A stretch of 64,000 bases of DNA from Zea mays (lineage: Eukaryota > Streptophyta > Magnoliopsida > Poales > Poaceae). The stretch is from contig NC_050096.1 in NCBI RefSeq assembly GCF_902167145.1, forward strand, positions 81,278,683 to 81,342,682, written 5' to 3'. Position 1 is the stretch's first letter; each line of letters starts with the position of its first letter. The position numbers and the translations under genes are program-made. The notes below the pieces were generated by a model. That model ran no database searches and was not told the DNA's origin. It saw only the letters and a program-made list of their open reading frames with translations. Positions 32,128 through 44,210 of this stretch are shown here, piece by piece.

Positions 32128-34821
32128 ATGTCGGGAGATCACGCCAAGAAGGAGATGGAGACCGGCGAAAAGCCCACTACAAGCCACGGGAGCACTTCAT
32201 CGGAAGAGTCCCGCACCAAGAGGAAGGAGAAGAAGAAGGACTCCTCCAAACGGAAGGAGAAAAAGTCTTCCTCTTCTCACCACAAAGAGAAGAAGGAAAA
32301 ATCTTCTTCCTACAAGCCGCATCGGAAAGGCGACAAGCACAAGAGGATGAGGAAAGTGGTCTACTACGAGACCGACACTTCATCAACATCGACCTCCGAC
32401 TCCGATGCGCCCTCCGTCACTTCTAAGCGCCAAGAGCGCAAGAAGTATAGTAAGATCCCCCTACGCTACCCTCGCATTTCCAAACATACACCTTTACTTT
32501 CCGTCCCATTAGGCAAACCACCAACTTTTGATGGTGAAGATTACGCTAGGTGGAGCGATTTAATGCGATTTCATCTAACCTCGCTCCACAAAAGTATATG
32601 GGATGTTGTTGAGTTTGGTGCACAGGTACTGTCGGTAGGGGATGAGAACTATGATGAGGATGAGGTGGCCCAAATCGAGCACTTCAACTCTCAAGCGACA
32701 ACAATACTCCTCGCCTCTTTAAGTAGAGAGGAGTATAACAAAGTTCAAGGGTTGAAGAGCGCCAAGGAGGTTTGGGATGTGCTCAAAACCGCGCACAAAG
32801 GAGATGAGCTCACCAAGATCACCAAGTGGGAAACGATCGAGGGGGAGCTCGGTCGGTTCCGGCTTCGCAAAGGGGAAGAGCCACAACACATGTACAACCG
32901 GCTCAAGACTTTGGTGAACCAAGTGCGCAACCTCGGGAGCGTCAAGTGGGACGACCACGAAATGGTTAAGGTTATTCTAAGATCTCTCATTTTCCTTAAC
33001 CCCACTCAAGTTCAATTAATTCGTGGTAATCCTAGATATACTAAAATGACCCCCGAGGAAGTTATCGGGAATTTTGTAAGTTTTGAGTGCATGATCGAAG
33101 GCTCGAGGAAGATCAACGAGCTTGATGATCCATCTACATCCGAGGCACAACCCGTCGCATTCAAGGCAACGGAGGACAAGAAGGAGGAATCTACACCAAG
33201 TAGACAACCAATCGACGCCTCCAAGCTTGACAATGAGGAGATGGCGCTCGTCATCAAGAGCTTCCGCCAAATCCTCAAACAAAGGAGGGGGAAGGATTAC
33301 AAGTCCCGCTCCAAGAAGGTTTGCTACAAGTGTGGTAAGCCCGGTCATTTTATTGCTAAATGTCCTATATCTAGTGACAGTGACCGAGGCGACGACAAGA
33401 AGGGGAGGCGAAAGGAGAAGAAGAGGTACTACAAGAAGAAGGGCGGTGATGCCCATGTTTGTCGGGAGTGGGACTCCGACGAAAGCTCAAGCGACTCCTC
33501 CGACGACGAGGACGCCGCCAACATCGCCGTCACCAAGGGACTCCTCTTCCCCAACGTCGGCCACAAGTGCCTCATGGCAAAGGACGGCAAAAAGAAGAAG
33601 GTTAAATCCAACTCCTCCACTAAATATGAGTCTTCCAGTGATGATAATGCTAGTGGTGAGGAAGATAATTTGCGTACTCTTTTTGCCAACCTTAACATGG
33701 AACAAAAGGAGAAATTAAATGAACTAATAAGTGCCATCCATGAGAAGGATGATCTCTTGGACTCCCAAGAGGACTTCCTAATCAAGGAAAATAAAAAACA
33801 TGTTAAGATTAAAAATGCTTACGCTCTACAAGTTGAAAAATGTGAAAAATTGTCTAGTGAGCTAAGCACTTGCCGTGAGATGATTGACAACCTTAGAAAT
33901 GAAAATGCTAGTTTAAATGCTAAGGTTGATTCTCATGTTTGTAATGTTTCAATTCCCAATCCTAGAGATAATAATGATGATTTGCTTGCTAGGATTGAAG
34001 AATTAAACATTTCTCTTGCTAGCCTTAGATTAGAGAATGAAAATTTGATTGCTAAGGCTAAAGATTTTGATGTTTGCAATGCTACCATTTCCAATCTTAG
34101 AGATAAAAATGATATTCTTCATGCTAAGATTGTTGAACTTAATTCTTGCGAACCCTCTACATCCATTGTTGAGCATGTATCTATTTGTACTAGATGTAGA
34201 GATGTTGATATTAATGCTATTCATGATCATATGGCTTTAATTAAACAACAAAATGATCATATAGCAAAACTAGATGCTAAAATTGCCGAGCACAACCTGG
34301 AAAATGAAAAATTTAAATTTGCTCGTAGCATGCTTTATAATGGGAGACGCCCGGGCATTAAGGATGGCATTGGCTTCCAAAGGGGAGACAATGTCAAAAT
34401 TAGTGCCCCCCCTAAGAGATTGTCCAACTTTGTTAAGGGCAAGGCTCCCATGCCTCAGGATAACGAGGGTTACATTTTATACCCTGCCGGTTATCCCGAG
34501 AGCAAAATTAGGAAAATTCATTCTAGGAAGTCTCACTCTGGCCCAAATCATGCTTTTATGTATAAGGGTGAGACATCTAGTTCTAGGCAACCAACCCGTG
34601 CTAAGTTGCCTAAGAAAACTCCTAGTGCATCAAATGAACATAGTCTTTCATTTAAAACTTTTGATGCATCTTATGTTTTAACTAACAAATCCGGCAAAGT
34701 AGTTGCCAAATATGTTGGGGGCAAGCACAAGGGATCAAAGACTTGTGTTTGGGTACCCAAAGTTCTTGTGTCTAATGCCAAAGGACCCAAAACCATTTGG
34801 GTACCTAAAGTCAAGAACTAA
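32128..34821 (+). CDS. gag: Opie/Ji Gag protein (897 aa)
   Basis: Capsid-type protein that would package element RNA into cytoplasmic particles. The ATG at 32128 (MSGDHAKKEM) starts a frame without stops. In order: a charged Lys/Glu/Ser-rich N-terminus; the UBN2-type Gag core with KPPTFDGEDYARWSDLMRFH and EVWDVLKTAHKGDELTK (about residues 130-300); a CCHC zinc knuckle CYKCGKPGHFIAKC (about residue 400); and a long acidic and coiled-coil C-terminus built of repeated NLRxxNxxLxAK-type heptads. The extended C-terminus is typical of SIRE/Maximus elements. It ends with VPKVKN and TAA. The frame differs from that of Pol. Confidence 0.92.
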   Translation: MSGDHAKKEMETGEKPTTSHGSTSSEESRTKRKEKKKDSSKRKEKKSSSSHHKEKKEKSSSYKPHRKGDKHKRMRKVVYYETDTSSTSTSDSDAPSVTSKRQERKKYSKIPLRYPRISKHTPLLSVPLGKPPTFDGEDYARWSDLMRFHLTSLHKSIWDVVEFGAQVLSVGDENYDEDEVAQIEHFNSQATTILLASLSREEYNKVQGLKSAKEVWDVLKTAHKGDELTKITKWETIEGELGRFRLRKGEEPQHMYNRLKTLVNQVRNLGSVKWDDHEMVKVILRSLIFLNPTQVQLIRGNPRYTKMTPEEVIGNFVSFECMIEGSRKINELDDPSTSEAQPVAFKATEDKKEESTPSRQPIDASKLDNEEMALVIKSFRQILKQRRGKDYKSRSKKVCYKCGKPGHFIAKCPISSDSDRGDDKKGRRKEKKRYYKKKGGDAHVCREWDSDESSSDSSDDEDAANIAVTKGLLFPNVGHKCLMAKDGKKKKVKSNSSTKYESSSDDNASGEEDNLRTLFANLNMEQKEKLNELISAIHEKDDLLDSQEDFLIKENKKHVKIKNAYALQVEKCEKLSSELSTCREMIDNLRNENASLNAKVDSHVCNVSIPNPRDNNDDLLARIEELNISLASLRLENENLIAKAKDFDVCNATISNLRDKNDILHAKIVELNSCEPSTSIVEHVSICTRCRDVDINAIHDHMALIKQQNDHIAKLDAKIAEHNLENEKFKFARSMLYNGRRPGIKDGIGFQRGDNVKISAPPKRLSNFVKGKAPMPQDNEGYILYPAGYPESKIRKIHSRKSHSGPNHAFMYKGETSSSRQPTRAKLPKKTPSASNEHSLSFKTFDASYVLTNKSGKVVAKYVGGKHKGSKTCVWVPKVLVSNAKGPKTIWVPKVKN

Positions 34822-34834
34822 ACTTGTTTTGTAG

Positions 34835-37800
34835 GTTTATGCATCCGGGGGCTCAAGTTGGATACTCGACAGCGGGTGCACAAACCATATGACAGGGGAG
34901 AAAAGGATGTTCTCCTCCTACGAGAAAAACCAAGATCCCCAACGAGCTATCACATTCGGGGATGGAAATCAAGGTTTGGTCAAAGGTCTTGGTAAAATTG
35001 CTATATCACCCGACCATTCTATTTCCAATGTTTTTCTTGTAGATTCATTAGATTACAATTTGCTTTCCGTATCTCAATTATGTCAAATGGGCTACAACTG
35101 TCTTTTCACTGATATATGTGTCACTGTCTTTAGAAGAAGTGATGATTCAATAGCATTTAAGGGAGTGTTAGAGGGTCAGCTATACTTGGTAGATTTTGAT
35201 AGAGCTGAACTCGACACTTGCTTAATTGCTAAGACTAACATGGGCTGGCTCTGGCATCGCCGACTAGCACATGTTGGGATGAAGAATCTTCACAAGCTTC
35301 TAAAGGGAGAACACATTTTAGGATTAACAAATGTTCATTTTGAGAAAGACAGGACCTGTAGCGCATGCCAGGCAGGAAAACAAGTTGGAGCTCATCATCC
35401 ACACAAGAACATAATGACGACCGACAGGCCACTGGAGCTCCTACACATGGATCTATTCGGCCCGATCGCTTACATAAGCATCAGCGGGAGTAAGTACTGT
35501 CTAGTTATTGTGGATGATTATTCTCGCTTCACTTGGGTATTCTTTTTACAGGAAAAATCTCAAACCCAAGAGACTTTAAAGGGATTCTTGAGACGGGCTC
35601 AAAATGAGTTCGCCTTAAGGATCAAGAAAATAAGAAGCGACAACGGAACGGAGTTCAAGAACTCTAAAATTGAAGGCTTCCTTGAGGAGGAGGGCATCAA
35701 GCATGAGTTCTCCTCTCCCTACACGCCACAACAAAATGGTGTAGTGGAGAGGAAGAATCGAACTCTATTGGACATGGCAAGAACCATGCTTGATGAATAC
35801 AAGACACCGGACCGGTTTTGGGCCGAAGCGGTCAACACCGCCTGCTACGCCATCAACCGGTTATATCTTCACCGAATCCTTAAGAAGACATCATATGAAC
35901 TCCTAACCGGTAAAAAGCCCAACATTTCATACTTTAGAGTTTTTGGTAGCAAATGCTTTATTCTTGTTAAAAGAGGTAGAAAATCTAAATTTGCTCCCAA
36001 AACTGTAGAAGGCTTTTTACTTGGTTATGACTCAAACACAAGGGCATATAGGGTCTTTAACAAGTCCACTGGACTAGTTGAAGTCTCATGTGACGTTGTG
36101 TTTGATGAAACTAACGGCTCTCAAGTAGAGCAAGTTGATCTTGATGAGATAGGTGATGAAGAGGCTCCATGCATAGCGCTAAGGAACATGTCCATTGGGG
36201 ATGTGTGTCCTAAGGAATCCGAAGAGCCTCCAACTACACAAGATCAACCATCCTCCTCAATGCAAGCATCTCCACCGACTCAAAATGAGGATGAGGCTCA
36301 AGTTGATGAAGGACAAGATCAAGAAGATGAGCCACCTCATGATGAGGCAAATGATCAAGAAAAGGAGGATGAGCAAGAACCAAGGCCGCCACACCCAAGA
36401 GTCCACCAAGCAATACAACGAGATCACCCCGTCGACACCATCCTCGGCGACATTCATAAGGGGGTAACTACTCGATCTCGTGTTGCCCATTTTTGTGAAC
36501 ATTACTCGTTTGTTTCCTCTATTGAGCCACACAGGGTAGAGGAAGCACTCCAAGATTCGGATTGGGTGGTGGCAATGCAAGAGGAGCTCAACAACTTCAC
36601 TAGGAATGAGGTATGGCATTTAGTTCCACGTCCTAACCAAAATGTTGTAGGAACCAAGTGGGTCTTCCGCAACAAGCAAGATGAGCATGGTGTGGTGACA
36701 AGGAACAAAGCTCGACTTGTGGCCAAGGGATACTCCCAAGTCGAAGGTTTGGATTTCGGTGAAACCTATGCACCCGTAGCTAGGCTTGAGTCAATTCGCA
36801 TATTATTGGCCTATGCTACTTACCATGGCTTTAAGCTTTATCAAATGGACGTGAAAAGTGCCTTCCTCAATGGACCAATCAAGGAAGAGGTCTATGTTGA
36901 GCAACCTCCCGGCTTTGAAGACAGTAAGTATCCTAACCATGTCTATAAGCTCTCTAAGGCGCTTTATGGGCTCAAGCAAGCCCCAAGAGCATGGTATGAA
37001 TGCCTTAGAGATTTCCTTATTGCTAATGGCTTCAAAGTTGGAAAGGCCGATCCTACACTCTTTACTAAAACTCTTGAAAATGACTTGTTTGTATGCCAAA
37101 TTTATGTTGATGATATTATATTTGGGTCTACTAACGAGTCTACATGTGAAGAGTTTAGTAGGATCATGACACAGAAATTCGAGATGTCTATGATGGGGCA
37201 GTTGAAGTATTTCTTAGGATTCCAAGTGAAGCAACTCCAAGAGGGCACCTTCATCAGCCAAACAAAGTACACTCAAGACATTCTAACCAAGTTTGGGATG
37301 AAGGATGCCAAACCCATCAAGACACCCATGGGAACCAATGGGCATCTCGACCTCGACACGGGAGGTAAGTCCGTGGATCAAAAGGTATACCGGTCGATGA
37401 TAGGTTCTTTACTCTATTTATGTGCATCTCGACCGGATATTATGCTTTCTGTATGCATGTGTGCAAGATTCCAAGCCAACCCTAAGGAAGCTCACCTTAC
37501 GGCCATAAAACGAATCTTGAGATATTTGGCTTATACTCCTAAGTTTGGGCTTTGGTATCCTAAGGGATCCACGTTTGATTTAATTGGTTATTCCGATGCC
37601 GATTGGGCGGGGTGCAAAATCAATAGAAAGAGCACATCGGGGACTTGCCAGTTCTTGGGAAGATACCTGGTGTCTTGGGCTTCAAAGAAGCAAAATTCGG
37701 TTGCTCTTTCCACCGCCGAAGCCGAGTACATTACCGCAGGTCATTGTTGCGCGCAATTGCTTTGGATGAGGCAAACCCTGCGGGACTACGGTTACAAATT

Positions 37801-38059
37801 GACCAAAGTCCCCTTGCTATGTGATAATGAGAGTGCAATCAAAATGGCCGACAATCCCGTCGAGCATAGTCGCACTAAACACATAGCCATTCAGTATCAT
37901 TTTCTTAGGGATCACCAACAAAAGGGAGATATCGAAATTTCATACATTAACACTAAAGATCAATTAGCCGATATCTTTACCAAGCCGCTTGATGAACAAT
38001 CTTTTAACAAACTTAGGCATGAACTAAATATTCTTGACTCTAGAAACTTCTTTTGCTAG
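34835..38059 (+). CDS. pol: Opie/Ji Pol polyprotein (protease, integrase, reverse transcriptase, RNase H)
   Basis: The frame opens right after a TAG at 34832 and runs to TAG at about 38057. In order: protease with [13 protein letters not shown] (catalytic DSG at about 34868); GAG-pre-integrase [16 protein letters not shown] and zinc-binding CSACQAGK; integrase core with [21 protein letters not shown] and [13 protein letters not shown]; reverse transcriptase with [27 protein letters not shown] and the catalytic [10 protein letters not shown]; RNase H with [21 protein letters not shown] and [11 protein letters not shown]. All key residues are present. The first ATG in frame is at 34889, after the protease active site, so translation must come by frameshift, read-through or re-initiation from Gag. 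Confidence 0.93.
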   Translation, partial: VYASGGSSWILDSGCTNHMTGEKRMFSSYEKNQDPQRAITFGDGNQGLVKGLGKIAISPDHSISNVFLVDSLDYNLLSVSQLCQMGYNCLFTDICVTVFRRSDDSIAFKGVLEGQLYLVDFDRAELDTCLIAKTNMGWLWHRRLAHVGMKNLHKLLKGEHILGLTNVHFEKDRTCSACQAGKQVGAHHPHKNIMTTDRPLELLHMDLFGPIAYISISGSKYCLVIVDDYSRFTWVFFLQEKSQTQETLKGFLRRAQNEFALRIKKIRSDNGTEFKNSKIEGFLEEEGIKHEFSSPYTPQQNGVVERKNRTLLDMARTMLDEYKTPDRFWAEAVNTACYAINRLYLHRILKKTSYELLTGKKPNISYFRVFGSKCFILVKRGRKSKFAPKTVEGFLLGYDSNTRAYRVFNKSTGLVEVSCDVVFDETNGSQVEQVDLDEIGDEEAPCIALRNMSIGDVCPKESEEPPTTQDQPSSSMQASPPTQNEDEAQVDEGQDQEDEPPHDEANDQEKEDEQEPRPPHPRVHQAIQRDHPVDTILGDIHKGVTTRSRVAHFCEHYSFVSSIEPHRVEEALQDSDWVVAMQEELNNFTRNEVWHLVPRPNQNVVGTKWVFRNKQDEHGVVTRNKARLVAKGYSQVEGLDFGETYAPVARLESIRILLAYATYHGFKLYQMDVKSAFLNGPIKEEVYVEQPPGFEDSKYPNHVYKLSKALYGLKQAPRAWYECLRDFLIANGFKVGKADPTLFTKTLENDLFVCQIYVDDIIFGSTNESTCEEFSRIMTQKFEMSMMGQLKYFLGFQVKQLQEGTFISQTKYTQDILTKFGMKDAKPIKTPMGTNGHLDLDTGGKSVDQKVYRSMIGSLLYLCASRPDIMLSVCMCARFQANPKEAHLTAIKRILRYLAYTPKFGLWYPKGSTFDLIGYSDADWAGCKINRKSTSGTCQFLGRYLVSWASKKQNSVALSTAEAEYITAGHCCAQLLWMRQTLRDYGYKLTKVPLLCDNESAIKMADNPVEHSRTKHIAIQYHFLRDHQQKGDIEISYINTKDQLADIFTKPLDEQSFNKLRHELNILDSRNFFC

Positions 38060-38873
38060 ATTGAACACATAGCTCATTTATATACCTTTGATCATATCTC
38101 TTTCATATGCTATGACTAATGTGTTTTCAAGTCTATTTCAAACCAAGTCATAGGTGCATTGAAAGGAAATTGGAGTCTTCGGCGAAGACAAAAAGGCTTC
38201 CACTCCGTAACTCAACCTTCGCCGTCGCTACATACCACTCTCCATCCGAGGGGGAGAAAACATGAGCACCAAGCAAAGGGACTTCGTCTTTGGTATAATC
38301 TTAACTCATTTATTTATGACCAAAGGGGAAGATGGCACTTTGAGGGCTCTAATGGTTCCGTTTTTGGCGATTCATGCCAAAAAGGGGGAGAAATGAGCCC
38401 AAAGCAAAAAGGACCGCACCACCACCAATTTCAAAAACTTAAGTGTTGAATATTTTCAATTGGTAGCCTATTGAGTTCAAAAGGGGGAGAAAGCAGTATT
38501 TCAAAATGATATATCAAAACCCTCTTGAACACTAAGGGGAGTTTTTGTTTAGTCAAAGGAAAAGCATTTGAAACAGGGGGAGAAAATTTCAAATCTTGAA
38601 AATGCTTTGCAAAAATCTTATTCATTTACCTTTGACTATTTGCAAAAGAACTTTGAAAATGATTTACAAAAGAGTTTGCAAAAACAAAACATGTGGTGCA
38701 AACGTGGTCCAAAATATTATATAAGAAAGAAACAATCCTTGCATATCTTGTAAGTATTTATATTGGCTCAATTCCAAGCAACCTTTACACTTACATTATG
38801 CAAACTAGTTCAATTATGCAATTCTATATTTGCTTTGGTTTGTGTTGGCATCAATCACCAAAAAGGGGGAGAT
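38060..38873 (+). other. Opie/Ji post-pol region with repeated polypurine tracts
   Basis: No envelope-like protein of significant length is open here. Purine runs of the form AAGGGGGAGA occur about five times (near 38251, 38384, 38482, 38575 and 38863). The last abuts the 3' LTR and should be the working polypurine tract. Confidence 0.8.
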
Positions 38874-40184
38874 TGAAAGGGAATTAGGCTTACACCTAGT
38901 CCCTAGTTAATTTTGGTGGTTGAATTGCCTAACACAAATAATTAGACTAACTAGTTTGCCCAAGTGTATGGATTACACAGGTGTAAAAGGTTCACACTCA
39001 GCCAATAAAAAGACCAAGTTTTGGATTCAACAAAGGAGCAAAGTGGGAACCGAAGGCCCTCTGGTCTGGGAGCACCGGACTGTCCGATGTACACCGGACA
39101 GTGTCCGGTGCACCACCGGACAGTGTCCGGTGCACCAGAGGACTCCAACGACAACTTGCCACCTTCGGGAATTTCCGGAGGCAACTCCGCTATAATTCAC
39201 CGGACTGTCCGGTGTACACCGGACAGTGTCCGGTGCGCCAAGGAGGAGCGGCCTCAGGAACTCGCCAGCTTCGGGAAACTCCAACGGCTAGTCCGCTATA
39301 ATTCACCGGACTGTCCGGTGTGCACCGGACTGTCCGGTGCGACTCCGAAGCAACGGCTATCTCCGCGCCAACGGCTCTCTGCCGCACATTTAATGCGCGC
39401 TCTGCGCGCGCAGATGTCAGGCGCGCCCACTCCGGCACACCGGACAAGGAACAGTGCATGTCCGGTGTGCACCGGACACCCAGGCGGGCCCACAAGTCAG
39501 AAGCTCCAACGGTCAGAATCCAACGGCAGTGATGACGTGGCAGGGGGCACCGGACTGTCCGGTGCGCCATCGAACAGACAGCCTCCCAACGGCCACATTT
39601 GGTGGTTGGGGCTATAAATACCCCAACCACCCCACCATTCATTGTATCCAAGTTTTCCACTTCCCAACTACTACAAGAGCTCTAGCATTCAATTCTAGAC
39701 ACACCAAAGAGATCAAATCCTCTCCGAATTCCACACAACGCCATAGTGATTAGAGAGAGAGATTTGCTTGTGTTCTTTCGAGCTCTTGCGCTTGGATCGC
39801 TTTCTTCCTTATTGATTCTTTCATTGCGATCAAACTCACTTGTAATTGAGGCAAGAGACACAAAACTTGTGGTGGTCCTTGTGGGAACTTTGTGTTCCAA
39901 GTGATTGAGAAGAGAAAGCTCACTCGATCCGTGGATCGTTTGAGAGAGGGAAGGGTTGAAAGAGACCCGGCCTTTGTGGCCTCCTCAACGGGGAGTAGGT
40001 TTGAGAGAACCGAACCTCGGTAAAACAAATCTCCGTGTCTCACTTGCTTATTTGCTTGGGATTTGTTTTTCACCCTCTCTCGCGGACTCGTTTCTTTATT
40101 ACTAACGCTAACACGGCTTGTAGTTGTGTTTATATTTGTAAATTTCAGTTTCGCCCTATTCACCCCCCCTCTAGGCGACTTTCA
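38874..40184 (+). repeat. Opie/Ji 3' LTR
   Basis: 1311 bp, with the same ends as the 5' LTR. It lacks one 19-bp palindromic unit and otherwise differs at about seven bases. Confidence 0.93.
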
Positions 40185-40189
40185 TTGAG

Positions 40190-40980
40190 GTCGTTGTAGA
40201 TCCGAGGCTTGAGTCCTTGTAGAATCATGTCGTCGGCACGCTCTACTTGCCCATTCGTCATGGGGTGAGCCACGGCGGCCCAGTCCACCCGGATGTGGTG
40301 ATCCTCGCAGAAGTCCAGGAACTTTCTGCCGGTGAACTAGTTGCCGTTGTCGGTGATGATGGAGTTTGGGACACCAAAACGATGGATGATGTTGGTGAAG
40401 AACGCCACCGCCTGTTCGGACCTGATGCTGTTTAGGGGTCGGACCTCGATCCACTTGGAGAATTTGTCGATGGCGACCAACAGGTGCATGTAGCCCCCGG
40501 GTGCCTTCTGCAAGGGGCAGACGAGGTCCAGACCCCACACAGCAAAAGGCCAGGTGATGGGTATCGTCTGCAGAGCCTGAGCGGGCAGGTGGGTCTGCCT
40601 CGCGTAGAACTGACACCATTCGCAGGTGCGGACAATTCTAGTGGTGTCGGCCACCGCCATCGGCCAGTAGAAACCTTGTCGGAAGGCGTTTCCAACAAGG
40701 GCTCGAGGTGCTGCGTGATGGCCGCAAGCCCCCGAGTGTATCTCTCGTAGGAGCTCCTGACCTTCGGCGATGGGGATGCATCGCTGGAGGATGCCTGAGG
40801 GGCTGTGGTGGTAGAGCTCCTTCCCATCTCCCAGCAAGACGAACGACTTGGCGCGTCACGCCAACCGCCGAGCTTCGGCTCGGTCGAGGGGTAGCTCTAC
40901 TCGGTGGAGATATTGCAGGTACGGGGTCTGCCAGTTTTGATTAGGCGTGACCCCGCTTCGCTCCTCCTCGACGCGCAGTG
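40190..40980 (-). pseudogene. Huck integrase, N-terminal and core part
   Basis: The minus strand contains REIHSGACGHHAAPRALVGN and CEWCQFYARQTH (the HHCC zinc-binding region), then AVWGLDLVCPLQKAPGGY, IDKFSKWIEVRPL and SIITDNGN of the DDE core. A TAG at about 40338 replaces the expected Gln before FTGRKFLDFCEDH. The conserved VDWAAVAHPMTNGQVERAD follows, where the usual catalytic Glu lies in QVERA. The remainder continues at 30744. Confidence 0.9.
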
Positions 40981-41158
40981 CCTCACCCTCGGGGGCCGAT
41001 GGTACCTCGGGCTGAATCGAGGGTGCCTCGGGCCGACCTGAGGGTGCCTCGGGCCGAGCCGAGGGTGCCTCGGACTGAGCCGAGGGTACCTCGGGCTGGG
41101 CCGAGGGTGCCTCGGGCTCGGGCGTGCCGTCGATCTTGACGGAGGGTTGATGCAGGTC
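40981..41158 (-). repeat. Short repeats in the Huck RNase H-integrase linker
   Basis: Five to six imperfect copies of GAGGGTGCCTCGGGC(C/T)GA-type units (plus strand) encode a Pro/Glu/Ser/Ala linker with the period APSARPE. Probably a flexible, length-variable linker between RNase H and integrase. Confidence 0.6.
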
Positions 41159-42995
41159 TCAGGAGAAGACGTCCGGGGGAACCGTTGTTCGCCCCGAGTC
41201 TATTTTAGCCAGCTCGTCCGCAGTCTCGTTGTAGCGCCGGGCGATGTGGTTGAGCTCGAGCCCGTAGAACTTGTCTTCCAGGCGCCGAACCTCATCGCAG
41301 TAGGCCTCCATCTTCGGGTCGCGGCAGTGGGAGTTCTTCATGACTTGGTCGATGACGAGTTGCGAGTCACCGCGAGCGTCGAGGCGTCGGACCCCTAGCT
41401 CGATGGCGATGCGCAACCCGTTGACCAGAGCCTCGTACTTAGCCACATTGTTGAACGCCGGGAAGTGGAGGCGTAGCACGTAGCGTAGGTGCTTCCCGAG
41501 GGGCGAGATGAAGAGTAGTCCTGCGCCGGCTCCTGTCTTCATCAGCGACCTATCGAAGAACATGGTCCAGAGTTCCGGCTGGATCAGAACTATTGGGAGC
41601 TGGGTGTCGACCCATTCAGCCATGAAGTCCGCCAAGACCTGGGACTTGATGGCCTTCCGAGGGGCGAACGAGATTGTTTCGCCCATGATTTCCACCGCCC
41701 ACTTTGCGATTCTACCCAAAGCCTCTCGGCACTGGATGATCTCCCCCAGGGGGAAGGATGACACCATAGTTACCGGATGAGACTCGAAATAGTGTCGCAA
41801 CTTCCGCCGCGTCAGGATCACCGCGTATGGCAGCTTCTGAACTTGTGGGTAGCGGATCTTGGTCTCGGACAGTACCTCGCTGATGAAGTAGACTGGCATC
41901 TGGACGGGCAATGCATGCCCCTCTTCTCGTCTCTCAACCACAATCGCGGCGCTAACCACCTGAGTGGTCGCGGCGACGTAGATCAAGAGGGCTTCTCCGG
42001 CAGCGGGGGGCACCAAGATGGGCGCGTTCGTGAGGAGCGCCTTCAGGTTCCCGAGGGCTTCCTCGGCCTCAGGGGTCCAAGTGAAGCACTCGGCCTTCCT
42101 TAAGAGGCGGTACAGAGGCTGACCTCTTTCGCCGAGGCACGAGATGAAGCGGCTCAGAGCCGCAAGACATCCCGTGACTCTCTGTACGCCTTTCAAGTCC
42201 TTGATGGGCCCCATGCTGGTGATGGCCGCGATCTTCTCCGGGTTGGCTTCGATGCCCCGCTCGAAGACGATGAACCCCAAGAGCATGCCTCGGGGTACCC
42301 CGAAGACACTTTTCGGGATTGAGCTTCACGCCTTTCGCCATGAGACATCAGAATGTTACTTCAAGGTTGGAAAGGAGGTCGGAGGCTTTCCTCGTCTTGA
42401 CTACGATGTCATCGACGTAGGCCTCGACCGGCCGGCCAATGTGTTCGCCGAACACATGGTTCATGCACCGCTGGTACGTCGCACCCGCATTCCTCAAGCC
42501 GAACGGCATGGTGACATAGCAGTACATGCCGAAGGGTGTGATGAAAGAGGTCGCGAGCTGGTCGGACTCTTTCATCCTGATTTGGTGATACCCCGAGTAG
42601 GCATCGAGGAAAGACAGGGTTTCGCACCCAGCAGTGGAATCCACGATTTGATCGATGCGAGGCAGAGGGTAGGGAACCTTTGGACATGCTTTGTTTAGAC
42701 CAGTGTAGTCTACACACATCCGCCATTTCCCTCCTTTCTTTCTCACAAGCACAGGGTTGGCAAGCCATTCGGGATGGAATACCTCTTTGATGAACCCTGC
42801 CGCCATTAGCTTGTGGATCTCCTCGCCTATGGCTCTGCGCTTTTCTTCGTCGAATCGGCGCAGAGGCTGCTTCACGGGTCGGGCTCCAACTCGGATATCC
42901 AGCGAGTGCTCGGCGACATCCCTCGGTATGCCGGGCATGTCCGAGGGACTCCACGCGAAAACATCGGCGTTTGCGCGGAGAAAGTCGACGAGCAC
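41159..42995 (-). pseudogene. Huck reverse transcriptase and RNase H (two RNase H-like parts)
   Basis: Reverse transcriptase: LANPVLVRKKGGKWRMCVDY, FLDAYSGYHQIRM, FGLRNAGATYQRCMN and the catalytic AYVDDIVVK. A TGA at about 42348 stands where Arg is expected (CGA to TGA), and a short deletion near 42300 shifts the frame before MLLGFIVFERGIEANPEK. RNase H of the classic Gypsy type follows (FTWTPEAEEALGNLK, YFISEVL). A second RNase H-like segment then contains WTMFFDRSLMKTGAGAG, KYEALVNGLRIAIELG, DSQLVIDQV and ELAKIDSGR. The double RNase H is characteristic of the Tat lineage. A TGA at 41159-41161 ends the frame. Confidence 0.9.
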
Positions 42996-43001
42996 TGCTT
43001 C

Positions 43002-44210
43002 CTATTTGGGGTCGAGCTCGGAGCCGATCCGGATCTGCTTGGAGGCGTCGCTGTTGGGGTCGAGGGGGACGGATTTAACCGTCTCCGCTGGCTCGAAGTT
43101 GCCGGTGTGGCGCTTCACGTCTGGCACCTCCTTAGAGAGGCTCTCCAGGTCGGCGATGAGGGCCTCGGATTCGGCGAGGGCCTCGGCATACTCCACGCAC
43201 TCCACGTCACATTCGAACGCGTGTCGGTACGTGGGGCCGACGGTGATGACCCCGTTGGGGCCCGGCATCTTGAGCTTGAGGTAGGTGTAGTTGGGGACGA
43301 CCATGAACTTCGCGTAGCATGGCCTCCCCAATACTGCGTGGTAGGTTCCACGGAACCCGACCACCTCGAACGTGAGGGTCTCCCTTTGGAAGTTGGAGGG
43401 TGTTCCGAAGCAGACGGGAAGGTCGAGTTGTCCGAGGGGCTGAACGCGCTTCCCGGGGATGATCCCATGGAAAGGCGCAGCGCCTGCCCGGACCGAGGAT
43501 AGATCAACACGCAGGAGCCCGAGGGTCTCGGCGTAGATGATGTTGAGGCTACTGCCTCCGTCCATGAGGACCTTGGTGAGCCTGACGTCGTCGATGATGG
43601 GGTCGACAACGAGCGGGTATTTCCCCAGGCTCGGCACGTGGTCGGGGTGGTCGGCTTGGTCGAAGGTGATGGGCTTGTCGGACCAGTCTAGGTAGACTGG
43701 CGCCACCACCTTTACCGAACAGACCTCCCGACGCTCTTGCTTGCGGTGCCGAGCCGAGGCATTCGCTGCTTGCCCACCGTAGATCATGAAGCAGTCGCGG
43801 ACCTCGGGGAACTCTCCTGCCTGGTGATCTTCCTTCTTGTCGTCGTCGTGAGCCCTGCCACCCTCCGCGGGTGGCCCGACCCTGTGGAAGTGGCGCCGAA
43901 GCATGGCGCACTCCTCAAGGGTGTGCTTGACGGGCCCCTGATGATAGGGGCACGACTCCTTGATCATCTTGTCGAAAAGGTTGGCACCCCCGGGGGGTTT
44001 CCGAGGGTTCTTGTACTCGGCGGCGGCGACAAGGTCCGCGTCGGCGGCATCGCGTTTCGCTTGCGACTTCTTCTTGCCCTTCTTCTTGGCGTCGCACTGA
44101 GTTGATGCCTCGGGGGCATCTTCCAGTGGGCGGCCCTGGGGCTGCTTGTCCTTATGGAAGATAGCCTCAACCGCCTCCTGGCCAGAGGCGAACTTGGCGG
44201 CGATGTCCAT
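43002..44210 (-). pseudogene. Huck Gag C-terminus and aspartic protease
   Basis: The frame begins MDIAAKFASGQEAVEAIF, the end of Gag, then HTLEECAMLRRHFHRVG in place of a standard zinc knuckle. The retroviral-type protease region has VLMDGGSSLNIIY, where the catalytic triad is usually D-S/T-G and here reads DGG in the D-G-G-S-S context common to Tat elements. FHGIIPGKRVQPLGQ and HAVLGRPCYAKFM follow. A TAG at 43002-43004 (CAG to TAG, after LDPK) separates it from reverse transcriptase. Confidence 0.85.

Larger units (their letters stand above)
30750..40184 (+). mobile_element. Young Opie/Ji-type Copia retrotransposon (SIRE lineage)
   Basis: Full-length element of 9435 bp. The LTRs (30750-32079 and 38874-40184) start TGAAAGGGAATTAGG and end GGCGACTTTCA. 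TTGAG flanks it (30745-30749, 40185-40189). A primer site TGGTATCGGAGC lies at 32082 and a polypurine tract at 38860. Gag and Pol frames are open. LTRs differ by about seven substitutions in 1311 bp (about 0.5%) plus one 19-bp repeat-unit difference. It is inserted in the Huck integrase and is one of the youngest insertions here. LTR length, end sequences and the long coiled-coil Gag fit Opie or Ji; I cannot separate the two by eye. Confidence 0.95.

Noticed and set aside
32128..38059. Gag and Pol as host genes
   Set aside because: They lie between two LTRs with a TSD, a primer site and a polypurine tract.
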